DNA from: Nodularia sp. (in: cyanobacteria)
GTDB taxonomy: Bacteria; Cyanobacteriota; Cyanobacteriia; Cyanobacteriales; Nostocaceae
Length of the DNA: 33,318 nucleotides
Assembly: GCA_007692755.1 (NCBI GenBank)
Contig: REBL01000085.1
Coordinates: 1 to 33,318 of the forward strand
Direction: 5' to 3'
The notes below the pieces were generated by a model. The model was given only the letters and a program-made list of their open reading frames with translations. It had not been told where the DNA came from and ran no database searches. The position numbers and the translations under genes were made by a program. Positions 14,891 to 23,936 of the stretch are shown piece by piece. Every line of letters begins with the position of its first letter. The stretch's first letter is position 1.

Positions 14891-16838
14891 AATTTTTATT
14901 TGTTCTAGCTTGCCATTTTTGGATAGCTTCTTGAGCGTCTTCGTAAACTGCTGTCACCTCTGGGACTAAAGTAGCCGTTTCAATTGCTGCTGGAATATTT
15001 CCTTGGTCAGCTCGACTTTTCGCCAGTTCTAAAATTTTTTCACTCCATTCATTCATGGATTTTTGGGCGCTATCAAATCCTGGTTGACCCGGTGGTACTC
15101 TTCTGGCGACTTCAATGGCACGATTATATGTTGATGCTTGTCCAGGTCTGATTAAGGACTGAGCTGCATCTAAAACTGTTTGATTACCCACATATTGTTG
15201 AAATTCTAAATGCCATTGGCTAATTGCTGCTTGTGCTTGAGGGTAAAGGTCTTGGCGTGGGGAAATTAATTGCGCCGCAGCAATGGCATTTTTATATTCT
15301 TTTTGCTTGGCACGTCCCTCTGCTAAATCTAGAATCATGCGACTCCAAATTTTAATATTGTCCTGAGCTTGTTCGTAGAGCGGTTCACCTGGTTCAATTT
15401 TACTAGCGGTGGCGATCGCCGAGTTGAGATCACTGGCTTGAGTTTCTCTCAGAGACATTTTCGCTAAGTCTAAGACGGCTTGATTCCGTTTTTCAGATTC
15501 AGAATTCAAGGCGATTTGGGCGCTAGATTGGTTGTTTTCTGGAGGACTTATTGGTGATGTCTCGGAGGCAGAGTCAGTATTTGGCTCAGGGATAGCAGTA
15601 GTGGGTGATGCTGGTGGTATTTCTGAGACTTGCAAAAAGCTGGCCTGATTGCGGAGAACAACTACAGTAATTAAAGCTACTACCAACATACTGCCGCCAC
15701 CCCAAAATAAAAACTGTTTCCACAATGGGTTATCTGCCTTACTCCTATTCGGTTGAGGCGCATTGGGGATGAACCTCCCCCCTGTAGCTACTTGCGTGTT
15801 GAGGGTGTTTTGTTGATTGAGGTACTGTTCTTTAGCCGAGTTAGAGAGTTGTTGTTCTTCTAACTTGCCAATAGCTGGGATGAAGTTTGTCAAATTCACC
15901 GATGGAGATTTAGCACCCAGGGTAGTTTCCACACTTTGGGCTTCTCCCCAGATACTCGCGTTTGGCTTCTGGGCTAGGTTGTTGGGGATTGTTGCGCTCA
16001 TAGAAGGCGCTGTCACTGCAACAGCAAAGGTGTTGTTGGGAAAAATCAGTGACTCGGTTCCACTAGTTTGTAATGTGCTGGGAGCTACTTGGTTGTGGCT
16101 TTGCACCTCAAACTGCGGCAATATTGCTTGTGGGTGAGATGGAAATATCGTTACCGGGTTTTGTGTAGGTCGCCAGTAGTGTTGACATAATTCGGGGGTG
16201 AGAATACTTAAATAGCTGTCTAGATCAGTCAAGCTACTGGCGTTACCAGAACGCAAAGCCTCTAATAATGCGGCTGTAAAAAATCCGTGTCCTAGTTCGC
16301 TACTTTCATGGGAGAATTGCTCAGATTGACAAGAAAGAATTGTCGCAATTTGTAGTTCTTTGGCCAGTTCTATGGTTTCTGGCCCAACGGGACTATCTGC
16401 TTGAGAGCCAAAAGCACGGTTGATATCAAGCAGCAGCAGGGTATTAATTTCCGCCAATTGTAGACTTTGCATCAGCGATCGCACTTCGATGCCAGTCTCT
16501 TCTACTAATTGCGGGTTGCCTTCCGCTGGCATTAAGTAATCTTTACCCTTGTAATTCACCCCATAACCGCTAAAGAATAACCATAGATGGTCTTGTGGTT
16601 GCCAACAAACTGCGGTCAAATCCTCCAGCAACACCAAAATATTTTGCTTGGTGGGATAGGTGGATCTATCCCCAATTGGTGGGGAAGAATCTGTCATCAA
16701 TAAACAATTTTGCTGTGCCAAACCTCCTTCTTGAACCAAAAAATTATTTAGCACCTCGGCATCGGCTTGAGCGCAACGTAAAGGTTGAAATAACTGATAT
16801 TGATTGATGCCGATTGTAATCGCCCAGTAATTTGCCAT
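14889..16838 (-). CDS. Membrane-anchored caspase-like (orthocaspase) pseudoenzyme with C-terminal helical repeats
   Basis: The 649-residue protein starts with a caspase p20-like domain (about 1-200: WAITIGINQYQLFQPLRCAQ, WLFFSGYG, LLLLDINRAFG). The catalytic His position (usually SGHG) is Y92 and the catalytic Cys position (usually DxCRS) is N140, so it should lack peptidase activity. Such Tyr/Asn-type substitutions are known among cyanobacterial orthocaspases. A Ser/Thr/Pro/Asn-rich linker (about 240-370) leads to one membrane helix (about 376-396). The C-terminal part has four repeats of about 46 residues (about 453-500, 501-546, 555-598, 601-643) with the pattern A-IATA..I.PG.PLY..AQ..I..W. 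A signalling or scaffold role is inferred. Confidence 0.85.
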   Translation of the reverse strand: MANYWAITIGINQYQLFQPLRCAQADAEVLNNFLVQEGGLAQQNCLLMTDSSPPIGDRSTYPTKQNILVLLEDLTAVCWQPQDHLWLFFSGYGVNYKGKDYLMPAEGNPQLVEETGIEVRSLMQSLQLAEINTLLLLDINRAFGSQADSPVGPETIELAKELQIATILSCQSEQFSHESSELGHGFFTAALLEALRSGNASSLTDLDSYLSILTPELCQHYWRPTQNPVTIFPSHPQAILPQFEVQSHNQVAPSTLQTSGTESLIFPNNTFAVAVTAPSMSATIPNNLAQKPNASIWGEAQSVETTLGAKSPSVNLTNFIPAIGKLEEQQLSNSAKEQYLNQQNTLNTQVATGGRFIPNAPQPNRSKADNPLWKQFLFWGGGSMLVVALITVVVLRNQASFLQVSEIPPASPTTAIPEPNTDSASETSPISPPENNQSSAQIALNSESEKRNQAVLDLAKMSLRETQASDLNSAIATASKIEPGEPLYEQAQDNIKIWSRMILDLAEGRAKQKEYKNAIAAAQLISPRQDLYPQAQAAISQWHLEFQQYVGNQTVLDAAQSLIRPGQASTYNRAIEVARRVPPGQPGFDSAQKSMNEWSEKILELAKSRADQGNIPAAIETATLVPEVTAVYEDAQEAIQKWQARTNKN

Positions 16839-16878
16839 CCCGCTGTTTGTAGGTGGTCGTTTGTTTGCCTAAAATTGC

Positions 16879-16909
16879 GGTTGGCTTTGCTGAAAAAACA
16901 AAGCTAACC
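16879..16909. other. Hairpin upstream of the caspase-like gene
   Basis: 11 base pairs (16879-16889 with 16899-16909, one G-U) enclose a 9-nt A-rich loop, 41 bp before the start codon on the minus strand. It could be a leader structure or a dyad. On the minus strand the loop is T-rich but no T-run follows the stem. The rest of 16839-17037 shows no gene. Confidence 0.45.
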
Positions 16910-17037
16910 TATGTCTTATAGTCTGCGGAGAATATTATCGAGTTACTGAATTATAAGCAGTTTTTATTACAGTAAACTTAGATAATCATGCTTAGTAAAA
17001 TTCAAATTAGAAGTCATCACGAAGGAGTTATCAGGTT

Positions 17038-17562
17038 ATGACTAGGAGTATTACTCATCAACGATCATTGATCATTCCCTTTCCATTTATTGGCCAAATT
17101 GCCAAAAAGATCCGGATATTTCCGTTAATTGTTTTACTTGTTTCGCCGATTTCTGTATGGATATTAACAGAAGCGATCGCCCCCCAAATAGTTCGCGCTT
17201 ATACCGCTAGAGTTGACTTAAATATTGAGCGTATGGCAGATGAAAGCTATGAAACCGTTCTACGCAGAGCAGAAGCGGTTTCCAGGGCAGCTGCTCAACG
17301 GAGCTTTGACCAGGATATATTAGCTACAGATGTCTCAGTGATTGTCACGGTAGAAAGTTATGGTGCGATCGCCCCGGTTTTAGCCTTAGAAGTTAGTCGC
17401 CAGCAATGGCGCACCCGCCCCGACCCCCGACGTTGGGCAACATACTTCAAAACAGCGCGATCGCTCCTGTTGTTTGACACACAACCCGCAATTTCCAATG
17501 CAGGTCAAGCAGCCCCTATGACTCCCGCCGCCCCTAGTCCTGCAAATCTCACAGAGAATTAA
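17038..17562 (+). CDS. Small membrane-anchored or exported protein, unknown function
   Basis: This 174-residue protein has a basic N-terminus and one hydrophobic stretch at about 26-46 (RIFPLIVLLVSPISVWILTE) ending near VRAYTA, which could be a signal peptide or an anchor. The body contains an alpha-beta pattern (ESYETVLRRAEAVSRAAAQR, then DVSVIVTVESYGAIAPVLAL), followed by a Pro/Ala-rich tail. I do not recognise the family. It is preceded by AAGGAG at 17022-17027, supporting ATG 17038. The downstream gap to rpmF is pyrimidine-rich repeat sequence. Confidence 0.75.
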   Translation: MTRSITHQRSLIIPFPFIGQIAKKIRIFPLIVLLVSPISVWILTEAIAPQIVRAYTARVDLNIERMADESYETVLRRAEAVSRAAAQRSFDQDILATDVSVIVTVESYGAIAPVLALEVSRQQWRTRPDPRRWATYFKTARSLLLFDTQPAISNAGQAAPMTPAAPSPANLTEN

Positions 17563-17773
17563 TTCTAGTGATTCTCTTGCTAATGAGGCAGAACAGTAGA
17601 GAAGAAAGTGCCAGGGAAGAGAAGGTGAGTTGGAAATTACTGGACACTCCCGGTTGCTGAAATAACTTTTCCTCTTCTCCCTTGCCCCTCTGCCTCTTCC
17701 CACTCCCTATCTATAAAAGTCGAATTGATCAATTAGAATAGGAAGGTTGTCAAGAATTGCGATATCCGCTACT

Positions 17774-17947
17774 ATGGCTGTCCCTAAGAAGAAAACATCC
17801 AAATCCAAACGAGATAAACGTCGAGCCACCTGGAGACATAAAGCTGTTGTTGAAGCTGAAAAAGCTCTTTCTCTCGGCAAGTCAATTTTGACTGGACGTT
17901 CTACCTTTGTCTATCCCACCACTGAAGAAGAGGAAACCGAATCATAA
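17774..17947 (+). CDS. rpmF: 50S ribosomal protein L32
   Basis: This 57-residue protein begins [20 protein letters not shown], the conserved bacterial L32 start, and ends in an acidic EEEETES tail as in cyanobacteria. The cysteines of zinc-binding L32 forms are absent, as is usual in this group. ATG 17774 is chosen over an upstream in-frame TTG because it matches the family start exactly. It appears monocistronic. Confidence 0.95.
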   Translation: MAVPKKKTSKSKRDKRRATWRHKAVVEAEKALSLGKSILTGRSTFVYPTTEEEETES

Positions 17948-17970
17948 TTCCCTAGTGAGGAAAAGCCAGC

Positions 17971-17984
17971 TGCTAAATTTAGCA
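17971..17984. repeat. 14-bp perfect palindrome after rpmF
   Basis: TGCTAAATTTAGCA is a perfect palindrome beginning 24 bp after the rpmF stop. With no loop it is a poor terminator; it could be a protein-binding dyad. No partner copy was found. Confidence 0.4.
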
Positions 17985-18072
17985 CTACTGTATAAGCGCT
18001 TTTTCTGGGCTTTTCTGATTGCCTTATCAATCATCGGTAGTCGGCAAAAGCTCATCGGGTTGATAAAAAATG

Positions 18073-18109
18073 GGTAATGAGTAATTGGGGAAACCCGTTA
18101 CCCATTACC
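18073..18109. other. Long hairpin with GAAA tetraloop before the sulfite-oxidase-like gene
   Basis: Stem pairs are 18073-18079/18103-18109, then after one mismatch 18081-18084/18098-18101, a U-G pair, a bulge and 18087-18089/18094-18096. The loop is GAAA (18090-18093). There is no T-run. It lies 34 nt upstream of the next start codon, so it would be in the leader of that mRNA or be a dispersed palindrome. Confidence 0.5.
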
Positions 18110-18142
18110 TACCAATAATGCTCAAGTATTTTTCACCAGAGT

Positions 18143-18748
18143 ATGGCAGGAAAATTTTTTCATAAACCAAATGAGGAAGAGCAAAAACGCGTTCCTCCTG
18201 GTCAACACTTAGCCAAGGGTTTCCCTGTCTTAACTTACGGTGAGACTCCCCAAGTCAGCACAGAGGAATGGAAATTTCGGGTTTGGGGTTTGGCAAAACC
18301 TGCTATCTTTAGTTGGTCAGACTTGATGGCATTACCTCAGCACGAATTTACTGCCGACTTTCACTGTGTTACCCACTGGACAAAACTGGATGTCAAATGG
18401 ACTGGCATTAAAGTGACAGATTTTATGAGTCTAATTGAGGTATATCCCCAAGCAGTTCATGTTATGGAACACTGCTATGGTGGCTATACTACTAATATTT
18501 CTGTAGAAGACTTTGTACGAGAAGAAAATTTTTTTGCGCTTAAATTATTTGGTGAACCGTTAACCACAGAACACGGTGGTCCATTGCGGCTAGTTGTACC
18601 TCACCTCTACGCCTGGAAAAGTGCTAAATGGATTAATGGTTTGGATTTTCTAACTGGAGAAGAACTTGGTTTTTGGGAGCGTAACGGCTACCATAGGCGG
18701 GGTGAACCTTGGCAGCAAGAGCGTTACAGCAGTGGTTTTGGGCTTTAG
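18143..18748 (+). CDS. Sulfite-oxidase-like molybdopterin oxidoreductase
   Basis: This 201-residue protein consists of a single molybdopterin-binding (Oxidored_molyb, COG2041) domain. Recognisable parts are EWKFRVWGLAKPAIFSWSDL, DFHCVTHWTKLDVKWTGI with C75 as the likely molybdenum ligand, ENFFALKLFGEPLTTEHGGP, and RLVVPHLYAWKSAKWINGLD. It has no signal peptide and no haem domain, so it belongs to the short cytosolic YuiH-like branch. The electron partner and substrate are unknown. It is tail-to-tail with the aldehyde dehydrogenase gene, overlapping by 4 bp. Confidence 0.88.
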   Translation: MAGKFFHKPNEEEQKRVPPGQHLAKGFPVLTYGETPQVSTEEWKFRVWGLAKPAIFSWSDLMALPQHEFTADFHCVTHWTKLDVKWTGIKVTDFMSLIEVYPQAVHVMEHCYGGYTTNISVEDFVREENFFALKLFGEPLTTEHGGPLRLVVPHLYAWKSAKWINGLDFLTGEELGFWERNGYHRRGEPWQQERYSSGFGL

Positions 18749-20127
18749 CCAAGAAGTCGCTTCAAGAAAGATAACTTGCCTTTGTAGGGAGCATATCGCC
18801 AGTTTAAATCCAGCCAGAAGGAATTTTTTAACACACTTTTGTAATGGGAAAAGGTATCGAAACTGGCTTGGCCGTGATAGCTGCCAATTCCACTATTACC
18901 TACACCACCAAAGGGTAAGGATGGGACACCAAACTGCAACATCGTATCGTTGATACAAAATCCACCTGATGAGGTTTCCTGTAAAACTTGTTTTTGCAGG
19001 TTTTTATTTTGAGTAAATAAGTATAAAGCTAAGGGTTTGGGTCGGGAGTTAATTAAAGCGATCGCTTCTGTGATATCTGTATATTCAATGATCGGCAAGA
19101 TAGGGCCAAATATTTCCTCCTGCATCACAGCATCTGTTAAAGAAACATGATCAAGTAACGTAGGAGCGATATAACGTTCCCCAGGATTGGTTTCTCCGCC
19201 AATAATAATTTCGCCATCTTTAATTAAGTTAGCTAATCTATCAAATTGTTTTTGGTTGATAATTCTAGCGTAATCTGGACTAGTTGCCGGATTATCGCCA
19301 TAAAATGCTATCAGCCATTTTTTTATGCTATTGATCAAATCTTGTTTAATGTTTTGATCAACTAAAAGATAATCAGGCGCAATACAAGTTTGTCCAGCAT
19401 TCAGAAATTTGCCCCACACAATGCGTCTGGCAGTGTGTTCTAGATTAATTTCAGTGTCGATGATACAAGGACTTTTGCCACCTAATTCTAAAGTAATTGG
19501 GGTGAGATTTTTGGCTGCGACTTCCATAATAATTTTGCCCACAGATTTACTACCCGTAAAAAAGATATGGTCAAATTTTTCTGTTAGCAGTTTTTGACTT
19601 GTTTCTATACCTCCTTCTACTACGGCAATATAATCTGGGTGAAAATGTTTGCCAATTATCTCAGCTAATAAATTGGAAGTATGAAGTGCAATTTCTGATG
19701 GTTTAAGAATTGTACAATTTCCTGCCGCGATCGCACCTACTAATGGTGCAGTAATTAAATTAAACGGATAGTTCCAAGCGCCGATAATTAAAACAACACC
19801 TAGCGGTTCTGGATGAATTCGGGCTGAGTAGGAAAAAAGTTGCCAAGGAACTGCGACTTGTTTGGGTTTATGCCAATTTTTGAGATGTTTAATCGCATAA
19901 TCAATTTCTTGGGTAACTTTAATTTCGGAAATATAACTTTCAACTTCTGGTTTCTGTAAATCTGCTTGTAGTGCTTGAAATATTGCTTGTTCATTCTCAA
20001 GTATTGCTTGTTTTAAAATTTTGAGTTGTTGAAGGCGAAAGGTAATCTCTTTCGTTTTACCAGTCTGAAAAAAATTACGCTGCTTACCGACAATTGCCAC
20101 CAAATTTGATAATTTATTAGTCATCAT
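18745..20127 (-). CDS. Aldehyde dehydrogenase (fatty-aldehyde type)
   Basis: This 460-residue enzyme oxidises aldehydes with NAD(P)+. Visible motifs are IIGAWNYPFNL (catalytic Asn), FFTGSKSVGK, LELGGKSP with the general-base E214, and LNAGQTCIAPDYLL with the nucleophile C248. The length and the C-terminus (FWLDLNWRYAPYKGK) resemble the class-3/YwdH-like family. In cyanobacteria members of this family oxidise fatty or apocarotenoid aldehydes (family knowledge; not shown here). The start is the tandem ATGs at 20127/20124. The 296-bp gap to the next gene is AT-rich with no gene seen. Confidence 0.92.
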   Translation of the reverse strand: MMTNKLSNLVAIVGKQRNFFQTGKTKEITFRLQQLKILKQAILENEQAIFQALQADLQKPEVESYISEIKVTQEIDYAIKHLKNWHKPKQVAVPWQLFSYSARIHPEPLGVVLIIGAWNYPFNLITAPLVGAIAAGNCTILKPSEIALHTSNLLAEIIGKHFHPDYIAVVEGGIETSQKLLTEKFDHIFFTGSKSVGKIIMEVAAKNLTPITLELGGKSPCIIDTEINLEHTARRIVWGKFLNAGQTCIAPDYLLVDQNIKQDLINSIKKWLIAFYGDNPATSPDYARIINQKQFDRLANLIKDGEIIIGGETNPGERYIAPTLLDHVSLTDAVMQEEIFGPILPIIEYTDITEAIALINSRPKPLALYLFTQNKNLQKQVLQETSSGGFCINDTMLQFGVPSLPFGGVGNSGIGSYHGQASFDTFSHYKSVLKNSFWLDLNWRYAPYKGKLSFLKRLLG

Positions 20128-20423
20128 ATTTTTTTAGCAATGGTTTTACTATAATCATAATCAAATATTTAAAGCACATTTCATTTTATTGAAGTAGACA
20201 AAGACAGTAAATATCGGGTATGAAAGCACTTGGAAGAGATTCAGTCAATGTAGTCGTATACTACCCACCCCACAAGAATTATATAATCAAGATATCTACT
20301 TCATTTATTTGTAAATTGCTGTAAATGTTAATTTTGTACTAATAAATAAGTGATTGATATTTAATAAATGATCAATTAGAGAACTCTTTAATTATAGAAA
20401 TCATAATTTATCATTGTGTTTAT

Positions 20424-21539
20424 TTATTGTTTGATGGGTAAATTAACTATGAAAACACTACCTTTACCTAACTCAGAATTCACGAGAATATTACCATTAT
20501 GTGCCTCGACAATGCGGTGAGAAAGGTACAATCCTAAGCCACTACCAGAACTTTTGTGACTTCCTTGGCGAAATCGTTCAAATAACGTATCTATTTCTTC
20601 AGGCGGAATGCCCATTCCTGTGTCCGCCACTTCTATACTAATACAATCTATAATTTCTTTAATACATTTATTTAGAGTTTTGCACCGGATATTCACGGAG
20701 CCGGATTCAGTGAATTTGATGGCATTACCAATTAAATTTGTAAATAAACGATGTAGTTCTAAGCGATCGCCCATCATCATAGCTGTGGTTGCATCTTCAG
20801 ATAAATCCAGCTTGATAGAGAGCGCTTTGTCTTGTGTTAAGGGTGTTAGTTCCCCAACTACCTCTTTTAGCAACTGAATTAAATCAACTTCTTGAAATAC
20901 AAGGGTTTTGCGCCCGGCCTCAAAGCGGTAAACTTCTAATAAAGTATTCACCATAGACAGCAGGTTAAGATTGCTACGAGCCATAATGATGATCACTTCT
21001 TCCATTTGCGGCGATAAGGTTCCCAAAGCACCCTGTTGAAATAGCATCAACATCCGATCAGCTGCTACTAAAGGTGTGCGTAAATCGTGGGTCAGGCGAG
21101 AAACAAAATCTTGGCGCTGGAGGGCAATTTCATCACGTTCATCTATACTACGCTTCAACCGCAAGAGCGATCGCACCCTTGCCAATAATTCATCTACTGA
21201 GACAGGTTTACGGATAAAATCATCAGCACCCAAGTCTAACCCTTTCGCGACATTGGGTGCATCATGGGCAGTAATTAACAGGATGGGGATATATGGCTGA
21301 AATTTCGTATCTCCACGAATGCGTCTGGTGACTTCGTACCCATCCATTCCTGGCATCATCAAATCCAATAATACCAAGTCACAAGGTGATTTTTCCAGTT
21401 CTGCTAAGGCGTTGATCCCATTTTCTGCGGTGCTAATAATATAGCCTTCTCCCTCCAAAATCGTTTTGATCAAAAACACATTATCAGGAGAGTCATCGAC
21501 AACCAGAATTTTGTCAAAGCGAGAAGATGGCGAATTCAT
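20424..21539 (-). CDS. Response regulator-histidine kinase (receiver first, then HisKA-HATPase)
   Basis: The 371-residue protein has an N-terminal receiver (about 9-128; DD15-16, phospho-acceptor D59 in LVLLDLMMPGMDGYE, K111). An HisKA helix follows (RLTHDLRTPLVAA, H151), then a HATPase_c domain with N-box NLIGNAIKFTESG, G1 VADTGMGIPPEEID and G2 GSGLGLYLSHRIVEAHNG. There is no sensor domain or membrane segment, so the input must come through phosphorylation of the receiver by another kinase, a layout common in cyanobacterial phosphorelays. No partner is encoded next to it. Confidence 0.93.
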   Translation of the reverse strand: MNSPSSRFDKILVVDDSPDNVFLIKTILEGEGYIISTAENGINALAELEKSPCDLVLLDLMMPGMDGYEVTRRIRGDTKFQPYIPILLITAHDAPNVAKGLDLGADDFIRKPVSVDELLARVRSLLRLKRSIDERDEIALQRQDFVSRLTHDLRTPLVAADRMLMLFQQGALGTLSPQMEEVIIIMARSNLNLLSMVNTLLEVYRFEAGRKTLVFQEVDLIQLLKEVVGELTPLTQDKALSIKLDLSEDATTAMMMGDRLELHRLFTNLIGNAIKFTESGSVNIRCKTLNKCIKEIIDCISIEVADTGMGIPPEEIDTLFERFRQGSHKSSGSGLGLYLSHRIVEAHNGNILVNSELGKGSVFIVNLPIKQ

Positions 21540-21859
21540 GGGGTACTGATGTTTAGAGGAGTCAGTGATCTTGTGGCAATCATATGATGCTTTTGTATAA
21601 GTTGTATCGTCAATATTTTAGCGACAATCGCGGAGTGTCTCGTTGAGAAGTGCTGCTGCAAAGCAGATCGCCCCAAGATAATCGGATAAAAGCAGTTCTA
21701 AATCCAGCTTAAATATACCAAGTTGGGGGTATTTTACCTCTGAATTTCCCCACCTAGTCAATTTGTCCCCAATAGATGACAAAGACTAGGTTACTGATTA
21801 TACTAAAAATAGTTTTGCCGAGTTGGCAATTTTCAGTTTGCATCTACAGATTTATTTTT

Positions 21860-23206
21860 ATGGATTTTTCCCCAATAAAACAAGCACTAATCAACCTACC
21901 AGATAATGCGGATGAAGCAATAGTTTGTCATGTATTTATCACAGAATTACTCAAAACATTGGGTTTTAACTCAATGGAAACCGTGCCGCACTTTACGACA
22001 GGCCAGGGTGGTAATACGGTTAATTATGCTATTCGCAAGAACTCTAACCAGGATATTTTCATAGGAACTAAATCAAATCCTTATTTGCTAGTAGAGGTCA
22101 AAGGAAAGAATATCAACTTTTGCCCAAATACTGAAGAATATAAAGAAACAGTCAACCAACTCAAAAATCATTTACTTGCTCCCAATTGTCAATCGGCTCA
22201 ATGGGGAATTATCAGCAATGCCAATCATATCCAGTTATTTAGAAAACATGGCAAAGTTATCCATCCTGCATTGCACTGCTTGGAGATTACACCGGATAAC
22301 TTAGAAGAAGTTATCTTGGCAATTAAGCAGAAAATAGAAGAACCACAAAAAGCCCTGACTGTGGCAATTTATAACAATAAGGGTGGGGTAGGAAAAACCA
22401 CAACTACAGTTAACTTAGCCGCTATGTTGGCAAGATTAGGAAAGCGAATTCTGATTATTGACTTCGATCCCAATCAACGAGACCTGACAAACTCACTAGG
22501 TCTTCAACCCAAAGTAGATAGTTTGTATTCGTGGTTGGTAAATAAGAATAGCCCAGTATCTGATGGATTAATTAGGTCATGTAAATTCTCCACAAAAAAA
22601 GGTGTGTCATGGCAATTTGACATCATTACTAGTGATCAAAAACTTCAAAACCTGAAGGAAGAAAGGCTGCGTGAAATGATCAGTCCTCTCAGACTGCGAC
22701 AAGCGTTAGAAGCATTTAAATTGCAATACGACTATATTTTTATTGACTCTCCCCCCAACTGGACATTTTATAGCCAGAGTGCAGTTTGTGCAGCAGATGT
22801 GGTTTTGATTCCCACCAAGCACAACTGTAGGTCTTCACTGGTAAATACGGGAGAAGTAATTAAATGTTTTATCCCGGAAATTCAACAACAGAGAAAAGAC
22901 GGAGGTCCGATTGCTTTACCCATCTTTTTCAACGGTGAATCCATTACAGAAGCGCAAAGGCACACCGCAGAAAAAGCGATAGATGAAATTATAGAAAACG
23001 GTAAGAAGGATAAAGTTAATCCTATTGACCTAACGCCATATTTTTACCCCAAATCGACTTTTGCAAGGGAAGACCGCTATGTTTTTAACATACCGAGTTC
23101 CGCGCATATTGCCAGCAGTGCATTTGCTCGTGTACCTGCGGTTTATAAACACAAGACAGCCCATGAGTATTATTTGGCATTAGTGAAAGAATATTTTCTG
23201 CAATAA
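21860..23206 (+). CDS. ParA-type ATPase fused to an N-terminal PD-(D/E)xK nuclease-like domain
   Basis: From ATG 21860 this is 448 residues (ATG 21776 would add 28 hydrophobic residues of doubtful origin). Residues about 10-150 resemble the HSDR_N / type I restriction enzyme N-terminal fold. D65 in NQDIFIGTK and E79-V-K81 in YLLVEVKGK form a D-x13-ExK active site, followed by a helix with EYKETVNQLKNHL and QWGIISNANHIQLF. Residues about 165-448 form a ParA/Soj ATPase with deviant Walker A NKGGVGKTTTT (K174 and K179), Walker A' LIIDFDPNQRDLT and Walker B YDYIFIDSPPNW. The gene is followed 19 nt later by a ParB-like protein. Whether it cuts DNA, binds it or acts in partitioning is open. Confidence 0.85.
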   Translation: MDFSPIKQALINLPDNADEAIVCHVFITELLKTLGFNSMETVPHFTTGQGGNTVNYAIRKNSNQDIFIGTKSNPYLLVEVKGKNINFCPNTEEYKETVNQLKNHLLAPNCQSAQWGIISNANHIQLFRKHGKVIHPALHCLEITPDNLEEVILAIKQKIEEPQKALTVAIYNNKGGVGKTTTTVNLAAMLARLGKRILIIDFDPNQRDLTNSLGLQPKVDSLYSWLVNKNSPVSDGLIRSCKFSTKKGVSWQFDIITSDQKLQNLKEERLREMISPLRLRQALEAFKLQYDYIFIDSPPNWTFYSQSAVCAADVVLIPTKHNCRSSLVNTGEVIKCFIPEIQQQRKDGGPIALPIFFNGESITEAQRHTAEKAIDEIIENGKKDKVNPIDLTPYFYPKSTFAREDRYVFNIPSSAHIASSAFARVPAVYKHKTAHEYYLALVKEYFLQ

Positions 23207-23225
23207 CAATAAAAGGTCTTAAGAG

Positions 23226-23921
23226 ATGAGCTTAAGCAATGTGGGCAATTTGATGTGCCTTTATAGGAGTGAAATCAACCCAGGTAAAGGCACAGATGCA
23301 GCAGAATTTTGTATTAAAGCAGCTGCAAAACAATTGATGGAATCAGGTGGACGTAATTGGGTGCCGGTGATTGTGAAAGAAATTGCAGTAGACCAGTATG
23401 AAGTCATCGGTAACTCATTCGTTTATGCGATCGCGGAGGAAGCCGATTTAGAAAGGGTATGGTGTATTGTCACAGATGCTAGTGAACAAACATTTGAAGT
23501 TACAAGAATTTTAACTGGTGAGTTAATACCTAAAATTAATTTGTCAACTGCAACCAGAGATGAAATTCAAGCAGCATTGCAATATTTAATTGAGAAACCT
23601 AACAGTGAATTAAGAAGTGTGCAACTAGCGATCGCTACCAATCGGATTGATGAGGCTGCACGCAAATCATGGAAAAACTTTGAGCCAATTATAAAGCTGA
23701 AATGCGGCATCACCAAAGGAAAAAAGCTAGATGCGCTCAAAGAAGTATTTTATCTCACTCCTCAATCAGAACCAGAAGTCACTACATCAGAGGTTCCTAA
23801 ACCTAAGAATTTGAATAGTTTGACAGTTACCAAGCTTAAATTTATGGCGAAAGAGAAGGGTTTTTCTGGATATACCAAGATGAAGAAACCAGAACTAATT
23901 ACTTTGCTAACAGCAGGTTAA
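23226..23921 (+). CDS. ParB-fold-like protein with C-terminal Rho_N/SAP-type domain
   Basis: In this 231-residue protein, residues about 25-85 follow the order of the ParB/sulfiredoxin fold: AAKQLMESGGRNWVPVIVKE, then YEVIGNSFVYAIAEEADLER, then VWCIVTD. The position of the ParB GERR box reads GNSF, so CTP hydrolysis of the canonical kind is unlikely. Residues about 100-180 are helical. The end LNSLTVTKLKFMAKEKGFSG, then TKMKKPELITLLTAG, is a Rho_N/SAP-like nucleic-acid-binding helix-extended-loop-helix. It begins 19 nt after the ParA-type gene and is presumably its partner. The ParB relationship is a pattern reading by eye, so moderate confidence. Confidence 0.7.
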   Translation: MSLSNVGNLMCLYRSEINPGKGTDAAEFCIKAAAKQLMESGGRNWVPVIVKEIAVDQYEVIGNSFVYAIAEEADLERVWCIVTDASEQTFEVTRILTGELIPKINLSTATRDEIQAALQYLIEKPNSELRSVQLAIATNRIDEAARKSWKNFEPIIKLKCGITKGKKLDALKEVFYLTPQSEPEVTTSEVPKPKNLNSLTVTKLKFMAKEKGFSGYTKMKKPELITLLTAG

Positions 23922-23936
23922 TCTGAAAAATACCGC

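Noticed and set aside
20250..20270. Possible NtcA site around gtagtcgtatactac
   Set aside because: The GTA/TAC spacing is 6 or 9, not 8.
21540..21859. Plasmid origin or parS array next to the ParA-type gene
   Set aside because: No iterons, no repeated palindromes and no replication gene are visible in or near this gap.
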